Below are positions 6,709 to 14,173 of a stretch of DNA of 36,194 bases, piece by piece. This stretch comes from SAR324 cluster bacterium (GTDB taxonomy: Bacteria > SAR324 > XYD2-FULL-50-16): the NCBI GenBank assembly GCA_028280735.1, contig JANQLH010000048.1, forward strand, positions 1-36,194, in the 5' to 3' direction. The position numbers were made by a program, and so were the translations under genes. Each line of letters opens with the position of its first letter. Position 1 is the first letter of the stretch. The notes beneath the pieces were generated by a model. The model had not been told where the DNA came from. It saw nothing but the letters and a program-made list of their open reading frames with translations, and made no database searches.

Positions 6709-8511
6709 ATGAATGCAGAATCGATTGACTGGATATCGGTTTGTAAGGTTTTCCCTTGTTGTATAGTGATAACGGATAACCTGAATAGAATTAAACATGT
6801 CAACGATCCTTTTGTTAAGCTTCTTGGCTTAGATAGCGGACAACAATTACAGGGTCGGCATCTGCAGGATTTTTGCGAGATTGTTTCCCTTTCCGATAAG
6901 CATCATGATTTATTGAGATCTGATTCCAATGAGTTTTATGAATTAGATTTCTTCAACCAGGTGCAAAACATCACAACGGCACTATCAGCAACATTCCCCG
7001 TCGCCATTAACTCGGAATCCGGATTTTTGGTGTGGGTGATAAATGATATCAGTCGATACAATAACACCGTTGATCTGCTTCAAACCCGCCTGGTTGAATC
7101 TGAGTCTGCAAGCAGTTCCAAGACCTTTTTTATGGCAAACATTAGCCACGGGATTCGATCACACTTGAACTCGATTCTTGGTCTTTATCAGCTGGTTAAA
7201 GAGAGGGTGATCAAAACAGACATACCAAGGGATATCCAGCAATATATCAATGGTATACAGTTTAGTGCCGAACAACTTCAACTTTTGGTAAACAGCATAT
7301 TGGATTTAACTGCCATTGAAAAAGGACAGCTTTCAGTTATTCAGCCTTCTGCTTTTCACGTCGAACAGTTTATGCAATCCATATTTGAACTGTTTAAAAA
7401 CAACGCTGCAGAAAAATCACTATGGTTTACATTTGAAATATCTGCCTCAACTCCAAAATATATCAGTGCCGACCGCAGAATTTTATCTCAAATACTGACC
7501 AACCTGGTCGATAACGCAATAAAATTTACAAGCCAAGGAGATGCCGTAAAACTTTCTGTTCATACAGACAACCAGCGGGTAGTTTTTCAGGTTTATGACG
7601 AAGGGATCGGAATAGACGAACACTTGTTACCTAGGATTTTTAACCTGTATGATCGTGTGAGAACCGGCAATGGAAAGAGTGAAAAGGAAGTTGGGCTGGG
7701 TCTGACTATCGTAAGCAGGCTGGCTGAACTGATTGAAGGAGAAATATCCGTTACCAGTGAACCCGGGGAAGGTTCAGTCTTTACATTGGAAGTTCCGTTA
7801 TACGAGGTGGAGCCTGACTCAAACCTTAATCCTAAAGACAATCAGGTATCATCCGGCTTTTCGGAAAACAACCGCATTCTTGTTATCGAAGATGACAAGA
7901 TGAATAACGAAGTCTACCAGGCTTGGTTTGAGGATTACACCTTTGCAGTAACTTTTACCGAAAGTGGAGAAACCGGTTTACAAGCGGCAAAAAAATCAGA
8001 TTTCAACCTGATTATTACGGACATCCATTTACCCGGTATCGATGGAATTGAAACCATTAAACGTCTGCGTGATATCCGGCATCATCAAAAAACCCCAATT
8101 GTCGTTATTTCAGCCTCTACATTCACCGATAAACGAGCCCTCGCGTTTGATGCTGGTTGCAACGATTATTTTGTAAAACCTATTGATCTGCACAGGCTGT
8201 TGACCATCATGGAAGCCTATCTTGATAAAGTTTCCGCGAATCAGCAGGAACGGTTTTTATATCCGGAGTTCAGTGATTTATCGAAGGAAAAAAAGGAAGA
8301 GTTACTTAACCATTATAATATGTTAAACTCGTCATCAGTCATTCATTTGGAAAAGATTGTGGGTAGAATCGGGGAGATTAAAAAGATCTATACGAATTTG
8401 GGTTATGATGGACCAAGTTTTCTGGACTTAGTTGAGACAGCTGCATTTGAAGGCGATGAAGATAAGTTGCGCAGTTTAACAAATGAAGCAATTAGCCATT
8501 ACTATTTTTAG
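6709..8511 (+). CDS. PAS-domain hybrid histidine kinase with C-terminal receiver
   Basis: A 600-residue soluble hybrid kinase. Residues about 8-115 look like a PAS sensor domain. A HisKA helix pair follows with His147 in SHGIRSHLN, then a HATPase domain (N-box TNLVDNAIKF at 264-273, G1 DEGIG at 297-301, G2 GLGLTI at 329-334). Residues 388-505 are a receiver with acidic Asp395/Asp396, phosphoacceptor Asp438, Ser468 and Lys490. The last 90 residues are helical and unassigned. The H-box is odd: the acidic residue that normally follows the His is Gly148, and the usual Pro is His152. No membrane segment is seen. First gene of the operon; no good Shine-Dalgarno sequence precedes the ATG. Confidence 0.9.
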   Translation: MNAESIDWISVCKVFPCCIVITDNLNRIKHVNDPFVKLLGLDSGQQLQGRHLQDFCEIVSLSDKHHDLLRSDSNEFYELDFFNQVQNITTALSATFPVAINSESGFLVWVINDISRYNNTVDLLQTRLVESESASSSKTFFMANISHGIRSHLNSILGLYQLVKERVIKTDIPRDIQQYINGIQFSAEQLQLLVNSILDLTAIEKGQLSVIQPSAFHVEQFMQSIFELFKNNAAEKSLWFTFEISASTPKYISADRRILSQILTNLVDNAIKFTSQGDAVKLSVHTDNQRVVFQVYDEGIGIDEHLLPRIFNLYDRVRTGNGKSEKEVGLGLTIVSRLAELIEGEISVTSEPGEGSVFTLEVPLYEVEPDSNLNPKDNQVSSGFSENNRILVIEDDKMNNEVYQAWFEDYTFAVTFTESGETGLQAAKKSDFNLIITDIHLPGIDGIETIKRLRDIRHHQKTPIVVISASTFTDKRALAFDAGCNDYFVKPIDLHRLLTIMEAYLDKVSANQQERFLYPEFSDLSKEKKEELLNHYNMLNSSSVIHLEKIVGRIGEIKKIYTNLGYDGPSFLDLVETAAFEGDEDKLRSLTNEAISHYYF

Positions 8512-8575
8512 CAGGATTCAAGAGCCAAGAACAAACACCCATAAAAACAATAGATTATCTCGTAAAGGAGTAGAA

Positions 8576-9130
8576 ATGAGTACCTTTACCGACAAGATTT
8601 TTTCTTTCAAAAGTGCATATGAATTTGAGTCGATCCCGGATCTTTCATTGGAAGAGTATCTTTACAATGAACTTGTCACCCAACTTCAGCAACTGGAAGA
8701 GCAATGGGTGAAACTCGATTTGGAAAAGCTTAGTAAAAACCGAACGTTTTCACAGGAAATAAAATACAGGTCTTCCTTAGAAAGAATTCGCTTTCGCTTG
8801 GAAGAAACCCTCCGTTTTTTATCACAAAACAACGGTCCCAGGATTGTTCGTTTTGTCATCTCCGAACTGCTTGATTTTTTGAATGAATTGGGTATCACCC
8901 ATCAATCTTTATCAGCAGAAGATGTAAAAAACGTTGAACATGTGTTGATAGTCATGAACAGCTTTATCCAACCGGAAGTATTCAAGTTAAAATCTATTTC
9001 TCAATCGGAAGTCGCGGAACGTCTGCAAGGCGCAGTGGAAAAGTTGCTCAATCGATTTAGTGGAAAAAATCGTGAGGAGAGTTTAAAAACCTTAAAAACC
9101 TCAAGTTCCCAGGAAAGCAATGGAAATTAG
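8576..9130 (+). CDS. uncharacterised protein in the chemosensory operon
   Basis: A 184-residue protein that I do not recognise. The ATG at 8576 is chosen because AAAGGAG lies five bases upstream. The sequence is highly charged and predicted mostly helical, with a leucine-rich segment around 30-80 that could be a coiled coil, and a Ser/Lys/Glu-rich tail. There is no signal peptide, membrane segment or cysteine. Its last 11 bases overlap the start of cheA in another frame, so the two are probably translationally coupled. Position between a hybrid kinase and CheA suggests an adaptor or CheA-binding role, but nothing in the sequence proves that. Confidence 0.72.
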   Translation: MSTFTDKIFSFKSAYEFESIPDLSLEEYLYNELVTQLQQLEEQWVKLDLEKLSKNRTFSQEIKYRSSLERIRFRLEETLRFLSQNNGPRIVRFVISELLDFLNELGITHQSLSAEDVKNVEHVLIVMNSFIQPEVFKLKSISQSEVAERLQGAVEKLLNRFSGKNREESLKTLKTSSSQESNGN

Positions 9131-11648
9131 CGAAGAACAACAACAGGTCCTCCTCGAATTTGTCTTTGAGAGCAAAGAAACCCTGGACTCTCTGGAGTTA
9201 ACCTTAATCCGATTGGAAGAAGTCTCTGATGTTGAAAAAATCAGGGAAACGATGAACCTGATTTTCCGACCTTTCCATACCTTAAAAGGCGGAGCGGGTT
9301 TTCTTCAGATGGAAAATATCGGAAAAATTACGCACACCACTGAAAACCTCTTGCAGATATTCCGAGCTGATCCCTCCAAGTGGAAACATGAGTATATTGA
9401 TATTCTAATGCAAAGCAGTGATCTTCTTCGGCAAATGCTGGACCAGGTTGAGCTTCAATATCACGATAAAGGGTTTGAGGAGGAAATGGCAGATTTAATT
9501 GCCGTTTTGGAACATGAATTCAGTGAGCTCAATCAATTGGTTCCTGAACAAACATTTGGTGAACTTGGAGCACTACCCACGGCATCCGGCTTACCCAAAT
9601 TGCCTTTGGATGAAGTTCTAAAACGAGCTGCACTTTTTCTTCATTCACTGGTCCAGTCCAACTGGGAATCAATTGACTCGGATAAAAAATATCATGACAC
9701 CATTGATTTAATAGAGGAATTGATAAGGCACTATAACCAGGTAACCAATCAGAATGAATCGGAATCCCAGGATCTTTTTTACCTGCCTCAATCCAAGCAT
9801 GCTGAAAAGCAAGCCCTGGAAGAAACCATGCCGGTTGAAGATTCATCCGGAGAACCCGATGAAAAGGCATTTGATCGACTGAAGAATTTTGTAACTACCA
9901 CATCCGAGCATCTGGAGAACATTGAGGGAACTATGCTGGTCCTTGATAAGATACCGGATGATGTGGACACGGATGAGTATCTGCAATCGGCTATGAGGAG
10001 TTTTCATACCATCAAGGGTAACGCAGGGTTCCTTAACCAGCACTTAATTGAAAACATAAGCCATATCGCTGAAAATACCATAACGAACATCCAGGACGGC
10101 AAAATCAAGTTGGATGAGAATGCCATTGCGGCGATTTTTCAGGTAGTTGATACCCTTCGTTCAGCTATTTCTTCTATTTCCAAAGAGGAGCAAGTCAACC
10201 AGGATGACTTGCTTGAGGTTGAGAAAAAACTGTCAGCGTTGGATTCAGAGCAGGATTCAACCTTGCTGGGAAATATCCTGGTAAAAATGGGTAAGGTCGA
10301 ATCCAATGATGTTAATGAAGCAATCAAACAGCAAAAAGCACCCCTTGGAGATCTGTTGGTAAAGATGGGTAAGGCGTCAAAAGAAGACATAAACCAGGCG
10401 TTAACTGAGCAACAAACCGTTAAAAAGCCCAGCGCAACCAATCTTATGAGTCAGGCTTCCGTGGCGAAAATGCAAGATATACGGGTAAGCCTGGAAAAAT
10501 TGGATCATCTCTTTGATTTGGTAGGAGAGCTGATAATCTCCGAATCCATGATATCCCGTCATCCCGCTATGTTGGCCATGGAATCCGACAGTATCAAAGG
10601 CATTTCCAGTCAACTTCATAGAAACATGAGAAATCTCCAGGAAATTGTCATGTCGATTCGAATGGTGCCGATTTCAGCTCTGTTTCGAAAAATGGTCAGG
10701 GTAGTTCATGATGCTTCCAAAAAGCTTGGAAAAAAAGTTAAACTTGAACTGGTCGGTGAAAAAACCGAGGTGGATAAAACCCTGGTTGAGCTCATAACAG
10801 ATCCTTTGCTGCACATCGTAAGAAATGCCATGGATCACGGAATAGAGTCCTCCCAGGAAAGAGAAGCCGCAGGGAAACCTGTCGAAGGCAAACTTGTTCT
10901 CGAAGCAAAACATGTAGGAAATGAAGTGTGGATAAGTGTTATCGATAATGGCAAGGGACTTGATAAAGAGCGAATCGTTCAAACAGCAAAAGAAAAATAC
11001 CTGATTAATGATGAGACCGGTTTCAACTCTGATTCGGATATCTGGAAGCTTATTTTTGAAGCGGGATTTTCAACAGCTGACACGGTAACCGACTTTTCGG
11101 GAAGAGGTGTGGGAATGGATGTTGTACGCAGAAATATTGAAAAGCTGCGAGGTACAATCGATATCAATTCGGAAAAGGGAGTCGGGAGTACTTTTATCAT
11201 TAAGGTACCTTTGACCCTGAGTATTATTGACGGTTTGCTGGTGACGGTCGGAGCTGTAAATTATGCTCTGCCGACCGCATCTATCAGGGAAACCTTGCAA
11301 CCGAAAAAAGAAGATATTGTTAAGACTATGGATGGCAGTGAAATGCTGCGAATTCGCAAGAAAATTCTCCCGGTTATCAGGTTGCATAAGATATATGAAA
11401 TCCAGCCTAGCTTTAATGAATTGCATGAAGGCATGTTGCTGATCATCGATCACGCTCACCACATTTTTGCCCTGTTTGTTGATACAGTGAAAGGTCAACA
11501 GCAGATTGTGGTTAAAAACCTTCCCGAATCAATGGCTGAAGCACCCCATCTTACAGGCTGCACCATCCTGGGAGATGGTCAGGTGGGATTGATATTGGAT
11601 GCTGCAAGTATGGCCAAAGCAGCTATCAGACAAAAAAGAGCCTTGTAA
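9120..11648 (+). CDS. cheA: CheA-type histidine kinase with two Hpt domains
   Basis: An 842-residue chemotaxis-type kinase, longer than typical CheA (about 650). Hpt domain 1 (about 5-135) has His53 in FHTLKGGAGF. A second Hpt domain (about 245-355) has His296 in FHTIKGNAGF. Residues 383-432 hold two tandem copies of a motif LGxxLVKMGKxxxxDxNxA. The dimerisation helices follow (about 450-530), then the ATPase domain (HIVRNAMDHG at 565-574, DNGKG 609-613, GRGVGMDVV 661-669), and a CheW-like P5 domain (about 695-842). AGGAAAG lies just before the ATG. It normally takes receptor signals through CheW and phosphorylates CheY and CheB; here cheR and cheB are downstream, but no separate CheW, CheY or receptor is in the window. 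Confidence 0.96.
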   Translation: MEISEEQQQVLLEFVFESKETLDSLELTLIRLEEVSDVEKIRETMNLIFRPFHTLKGGAGFLQMENIGKITHTTENLLQIFRADPSKWKHEYIDILMQSSDLLRQMLDQVELQYHDKGFEEEMADLIAVLEHEFSELNQLVPEQTFGELGALPTASGLPKLPLDEVLKRAALFLHSLVQSNWESIDSDKKYHDTIDLIEELIRHYNQVTNQNESESQDLFYLPQSKHAEKQALEETMPVEDSSGEPDEKAFDRLKNFVTTTSEHLENIEGTMLVLDKIPDDVDTDEYLQSAMRSFHTIKGNAGFLNQHLIENISHIAENTITNIQDGKIKLDENAIAAIFQVVDTLRSAISSISKEEQVNQDDLLEVEKKLSALDSEQDSTLLGNILVKMGKVESNDVNEAIKQQKAPLGDLLVKMGKASKEDINQALTEQQTVKKPSATNLMSQASVAKMQDIRVSLEKLDHLFDLVGELIISESMISRHPAMLAMESDSIKGISSQLHRNMRNLQEIVMSIRMVPISALFRKMVRVVHDASKKLGKKVKLELVGEKTEVDKTLVELITDPLLHIVRNAMDHGIESSQEREAAGKPVEGKLVLEAKHVGNEVWISVIDNGKGLDKERIVQTAKEKYLINDETGFNSDSDIWKLIFEAGFSTADTVTDFSGRGVGMDVVRRNIEKLRGTIDINSEKGVGSTFIIKVPLTLSIIDGLLVTVGAVNYALPTASIRETLQPKKEDIVKTMDGSEMLRIRKKILPVIRLHKIYEIQPSFNELHEGMLLIIDHAHHIFALFVDTVKGQQQIVVKNLPESMAEAPHLTGCTILGDGQVGLILDAASMAKAAIRQKRAL
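10266..10415 (+). repeat. tandem two-copy motif inside CheA
   Basis: Two copies of a 23-24 residue unit, starting LGNILVKMGK (383-392) and LGDLLVKMGK (409-418), each followed by a Glu/Asp-rich helix ending in QQ. They resemble the short helical motif (LGELLVEMGxxxxEDLxxAL) found at the N-terminus of GspE/MshE-type ATPases, where a related MshEN motif binds cyclic di-GMP. Binding here is not shown; the key MshEN residues are only partly recognisable. Confidence 0.55.
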
Positions 11649-11684
11649 AACAGATCCGTTGTTTAACTATAATACAATATTAAA

Positions 11685-12506
11685 ATGATAAAGGATTCTG
11701 AATATCGTGAACTTACTAACCTGGTTTATCAGCACTTTGGTATTGCATTAGGGCACGAAAAGCGAACCATGGTTACACATCGTTTGCAAACCTGGGTGGG
11801 AGAGCAGGGGTTCAGCACGTTTCAGGATTATTTAAGCTATTTAAAACAAGATAACCAGGGCTCGGCCTTAATGTCGCTTGCCAACCGCTTAACCACAAAC
11901 TACAGCTATTTTTATCGTGAAAGTGAACAATTGGAATTCTTTTTTAAAAAAGCGCTACCCCAAAAAAACGCACAAAGCATCGGACCGGGCAATTCCACTC
12001 TAAACATCTGGTCTGCCGGTTGTGCGTCAGGAGAGGAGCCTTATTGCCTGGCGATGTTGTTAAACGAGTACTTTGGCAACAGTTTTGTGCAATGGGATAT
12101 GGGCATACTGGCTACAGATCTGGATACAGTTATCCTGCAGGAAGCTCACAAAGGAGTTTACAGAGAAGACCGGCTGAATCGGCTGCCTCCCACCTATCGG
12201 CTAAAATACCTGAAACCGGATAAGAAAGGTTACTGGGCTGTGGATGATTCCTTAAAACGGCTGGTTCATTTTACAAGATATAATCTGATACGGGATCAGT
12301 TTTCTTTTAAAAACAAGTTTTATGCAATATTTTGCAGGAATGTCATGATCTATTTTGATCAGCAAACAATCAATGCCCTTGTTGAAAGGTTTTATCATGT
12401 GCTGGAAAACGAAGGATATTTAATAATTGGTCAGACTGAATCCCTGGACAAAAATAAAACCAAACTAACATACGTGGCACCATCCATCTACCAAAAGCGT
12501 GTCTAG
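11685..12506 (+). CDS. cheR: chemoreceptor glutamate methyltransferase CheR
   Basis: A 273-residue SAM-dependent methyltransferase, close to the 286 residues of E. coli CheR. The conserved TTNYSYFYRE (70-79, the TTNxTxFFRE motif) ends the N-terminal helical domain. SAGCASGEEPY (110-120) is the SAM-binding loop, ILATDLD (141-147) the second, and FCRNVMIYF (216-224) the third. It should methylate glutamate side chains of chemoreceptors to adapt signalling. There are 36 bases after cheA and no strong Shine-Dalgarno sequence. No receptor gene is nearby, so its substrate must be encoded elsewhere or be atypical. Confidence 0.96.
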   Translation: MIKDSEYRELTNLVYQHFGIALGHEKRTMVTHRLQTWVGEQGFSTFQDYLSYLKQDNQGSALMSLANRLTTNYSYFYRESEQLEFFFKKALPQKNAQSIGPGNSTLNIWSAGCASGEEPYCLAMLLNEYFGNSFVQWDMGILATDLDTVILQEAHKGVYREDRLNRLPPTYRLKYLKPDKKGYWAVDDSLKRLVHFTRYNLIRDQFSFKNKFYAIFCRNVMIYFDQQTINALVERFYHVLENEGYLIIGQTESLDKNKTKLTYVAPSIYQKRV

Positions 12507-12519
12507 CCAAGAGCTCAAC

Positions 12520-13587
12520 ATGAAGCGAATTAAGGTACTTGTTATTGATGATTCACCAATTGTAAGAGATGTGCTGACAGAAGGATTAGGTCGGGACTCC
12601 CAAATAGAAGTTGTCGGCTCTGCCACCGACCCATACATGGCAAGGGAAAAGATAGCCAAACTAAGACCGGACGTGTTGACCCTGGATATTGAAATGCCGA
12701 GGATGAACGGCGTGCAGTTTCTGAAATATTTAATGCCGCAATTTCCCTTACCCGTGGTCGTCGTCAGCGCGTTAACTAAAAAGGGAGAACTGGCCACTAT
12801 AGCTGCCCTGGAGGCAGGAGCCATCGATTTTATCACCAAACCGGGAATGAGCAATGAAAAAGGTGTGGAAGAGATGCTGGCAGATTTACGCACCAAGGTG
12901 AAGATCGCAGCCAATGCCGATGTCAGCTATTGGAAGAAAAAAAGCAAATCGGAACCTCCAAAAAAGGTAGAAAAAACCCTTGATTTTAGTTTTCTAAACA
13001 AGTTTGTTGTTGCGATTGGTGCATCAACCGGAGGCGTTAACGCCGTAACAAGCATTTTAACAAAACTACCGCAAAAAACACCGGGGATACTGATAGTTCA
13101 ACACATGCCATCCGGTTTTACAAAATCTTACGCGGAAAGATTAAACACACTCTGCCCGTTTGAAGTTAAGGAGGCTGAAGATGGTGATCACGTATTGCCA
13201 GGTCGTGTGCTGATTGCACCGGGGGAACAACACCTGAGATTTGACAATAAATCAGGTATTTATACTGCACATTGCGAACCGGGAGAAAAGGTGAAAGGGC
13301 ATTGTCCTTCCGTTGAAGTCCTTTTCCATTCGGTGGCTGAGCATGCAGGAAAGAATGCTATCGGCGTAATCCTTACCGGCATGGGAAGCGATGGCGCCGA
13401 TGGTATGCTGGCAATGAGAAACAAGGGAGCCCGGACGATAGCTCAGGACGAACAAAGCTCCGTGGTTTTTGGAATGCCGCAAGAGGCTTACAAAAACGGC
13501 GGAGCCGAAAAACTTGTTTCGCTTCAAAACATCCCTAATAAACTGATTGAATTGATAAAAAGCTTCCACAATAATAAACTAAACTAA
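12520..13587 (+). CDS. cheB: chemotaxis response regulator / methylesterase CheB
   Basis: A 355-residue CheB: a receiver domain with phosphoacceptor Asp56 (LDIEMP) joined to a methylesterase domain. The catalytic triad is Ser169 (GASTGG), His195 (QHMPSGF) and Asp291 (TGMGSDG), each five residues later than in E. coli CheB. The ATG at 12520 gives the family-typical start MKRIKVLVIDDSP; an upstream GTG at 12499, overlapping cheR, would add seven residues and lacks a ribosome-binding site. It removes methyl groups, or deamidates glutamines, on chemoreceptors when phosphorylated by CheA. Thirteen bases separate it from cheR. Confidence 0.96.
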   Translation: MKRIKVLVIDDSPIVRDVLTEGLGRDSQIEVVGSATDPYMAREKIAKLRPDVLTLDIEMPRMNGVQFLKYLMPQFPLPVVVVSALTKKGELATIAALEAGAIDFITKPGMSNEKGVEEMLADLRTKVKIAANADVSYWKKKSKSEPPKKVEKTLDFSFLNKFVVAIGASTGGVNAVTSILTKLPQKTPGILIVQHMPSGFTKSYAERLNTLCPFEVKEAEDGDHVLPGRVLIAPGEQHLRFDNKSGIYTAHCEPGEKVKGHCPSVEVLFHSVAEHAGKNAIGVILTGMGSDGADGMLAMRNKGARTIAQDEQSSVVFGMPQEAYKNGGAEKLVSLQNIPNKLIELIKSFHNNKLN

Positions 13588-13598
13588 GGAATCACCCT

Positions 13599-13937
13599 AT
13601 GAAGCTGTATCATCGAATTGAAAAAGAGACTTGTGTTATCTCTATTGTCGGAAACATAGCATTGAACGAGACCAGCGAGTTGGAAACATATATCCGACCC
13701 TTTATCTCTGATGCCAAGGTCAAACAAATCATATTAAACTGTAAAAATGTCGAGATTATCGATTCAAGGGGGGTAGGATTACTCGCAGCAATATTGAAAG
13801 ACCTCGAAGATGAGAAAAAGGGATTTTTACTTTGTCATCTTAATTCTGCCACATATGGTATACTTGAGTCACTTCAACTACATAAAATCATCAAGGTAAA
13901 GCCGACAGAAGAAGAAGCCCTGGCTGAATTTAACTAG
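13599..13937 (+). CDS. STAS-domain anti-sigma-factor antagonist
   Basis: A 112-residue single STAS domain of the SpoIIAA/RsbV type, the usual length. The phosphorylatable serine is Ser56 in IIDSRGVGLL. In partner switching the unphosphorylated form binds an RsbW-like kinase, and a PP2C/SpoIIE phosphatase restores it. AAGGA lies upstream of the ATG, 11 bases after cheB, so it belongs to the che operon. The convergent gene next to it encodes a protein with both an RsbW-like kinase and a SpoIIE phosphatase domain, its likely partner. Its TAG stop codon is formed by the first bases of an inserted element; without the insertion the stop would have been TAA at the same place. Confidence 0.92.
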   Translation: MKLYHRIEKETCVISIVGNIALNETSELETYIRPFISDAKVKQIILNCKNVEIIDSRGVGLLAAILKDLEDEKKGFLLCHLNSATYGILESLQLHKIIKVKPTEEEALAEFN

Positions 13938-14155
13938 TGCCTGAACGAAAACCCCTTAAACCCCTATTAGGCTTTGCTTCTATCGTTGATCTTGAGGATT
14001 GACATGCTTTCAGCTATCAGCTCAGTTATAAAAAACTTAATATCAGTTAGATAACTAGCTGACCGCTGATTGTTAAAGGCTGCAAACTTACGAAGCAGAA
14101 GCTACATCTTAAGTCTTTTCTTACCAGAATTTGATGGGTTTCCGTTCAGGCACTA
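13935..14155. mobile_element. MITE-like element with 20-bp terminal inverted repeats
   Basis: The left end TAGTGCCTGAACGAAAACCC (13935-13954) and the reverse complement of the right end (14136-14155) match at 19 of 20 positions. Both ends carry TA at the border, fitting a TA target duplication as made by IS630/Tc1-type transposases. The 181-base interior has no gene, so movement would need a transposase in trans. Removing one TA plus the element restores AAC-TAA at the end of the STAS gene and leaves about 18 bases between the two convergent stop codons. A long terminator-like structure is the alternative reading. Confidence 0.65.
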
Positions 14156-14173
14156 ATTAGTAAGACCAGCCTT

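Noticed and set aside
6446-6712. 88-codon plus-strand frame overlapping the hybrid kinase start by ATGA
   Set aside because: It starts at TTG without a ribosome-binding site, its product resembles nothing, and it contains the best promoter of the region.
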